The notes beneath the pieces were generated by a model that saw only the letters and a list, made by a program, of their open reading frames with translations, was not told the DNA's origin and did not search any database. A stretch of DNA of 64,000 bases from Datnioides undecimradiatus (taxonomy: Eukaryota; Chordata; Actinopteri; Lobotiformes; Datnioididae). Both the position numbers and the translations under genes were made by a program. Positions 63,948-64,000 of the stretch are shown here, one piece after another (position 1 is the first letter of the stretch; each line of letters begins with the position of its first letter). Location of the stretch: the NCBI GenBank assembly GCA_008933995.1, contig WARS01000981.1:1240001-1304000 (forward strand), in the 5' to 3' direction.

Positions 63948-64000
63948 GTTCTAAAGAGCAGACCGAGCTGCCAAGTTTGCGATTTGCGTCGCCCGTCGCT

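Larger units (their letters stand above)
63526..64000 (-). promoter_or_regulatory. Putative 5' UTR and CpG-rich promoter-proximal region of the IgLON gene
   Basis: This is the sequence upstream of the ATG at 63525. CpG density rises clearly toward the window edge, with many CpGs in 63881-64000. No TATA box is evident on the minus strand. It contains an AAT-type triplet repeat (63753-63788) and three upstream ATGs, each closed by its own stop codon. The transcription start cannot be located, and the 5' UTR may extend beyond the window. The IgLON assignment of the downstream exon supports a promoter here; the exact boundary is inference. Confidence 0.5.

Noticed and set aside
1..64000. CRISPR arrays, operons, phage or plasmid features
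   Set aside because: No regular spaced repeats, ribosome-binding sites or long contiguous genes; the sequence is vertebrate intron-like.

Overview
This window looks like ordinary nuclear DNA from a bony fish, probably a percomorph teleost. The evidence is a vertebrate IgLON coding exon with a consensus splice donor, together with many decayed transposable elements of kinds common in teleost genomes. These include Tc1-like, mariner, hAT and MITE-like elements, tRNA-derived SINE-like repeats and a solo LTR. Nothing suggests a prokaryote, virus, operon or CRISPR array.

The only coding sequence I can support lies at the right edge, on the minus strand (63353-63525). It is the first coding exon of an OPCML/neurotrimin-type IgLON gene, which encodes a GPI-anchored neural cell-adhesion protein of the immunoglobulin superfamily. 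Its promoter side (63526-64000) is CpG-rich and has three short upstream ORFs. A consensus donor follows at 63352-63347. The gene runs leftward, so nearly all of the window (1-63352) is best read as part of its first intron. Very long first introns are typical of this family. A splice-acceptor-like sequence sits inside the exon, within the signal-peptide codons. This suggests the exon can also serve as an internal exon joined to a more distant alternative first exon.

Region by region: 1-10 kb holds a SINE-like repeat split by a 461-bp solo LTR with an intact 5-bp target duplication, then a second SINE-like repeat with a 7-bp duplication. 13.86-14.90 kb is a dead Tc1-like transposon that contains a perfect 16-bp hairpin. 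15-40 kb is mostly featureless intron with simple repeats, a G18 run and a possible small hAT-type MITE at 30.9 kb. 40.9-41.6 kb is an internally deleted mariner, and its 5' end recurs at 52.2 kb. 43.6 kb has a 63-bp alternating purine-pyrimidine tract. 50.5-56.75 kb is crowded with repeats and ends in a hAT-derived element (55963-56740) with a perfect 8-bp target duplication and a fragment of a BED zinc finger. 59.4 kb carries a second copy of the 9.8-kb SINE-like repeat.

No tRNA, rRNA or other functional RNA gene was recognised. Repeat identifications rest on remembered resemblance to common teleost repeats plus structure visible in the sequence (target duplications, terminal inverted repeats, tRNA-like promoter boxes). 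They were not checked against a database. Conserved non-coding elements are likely in such an intron but cannot be shown from one sequence.
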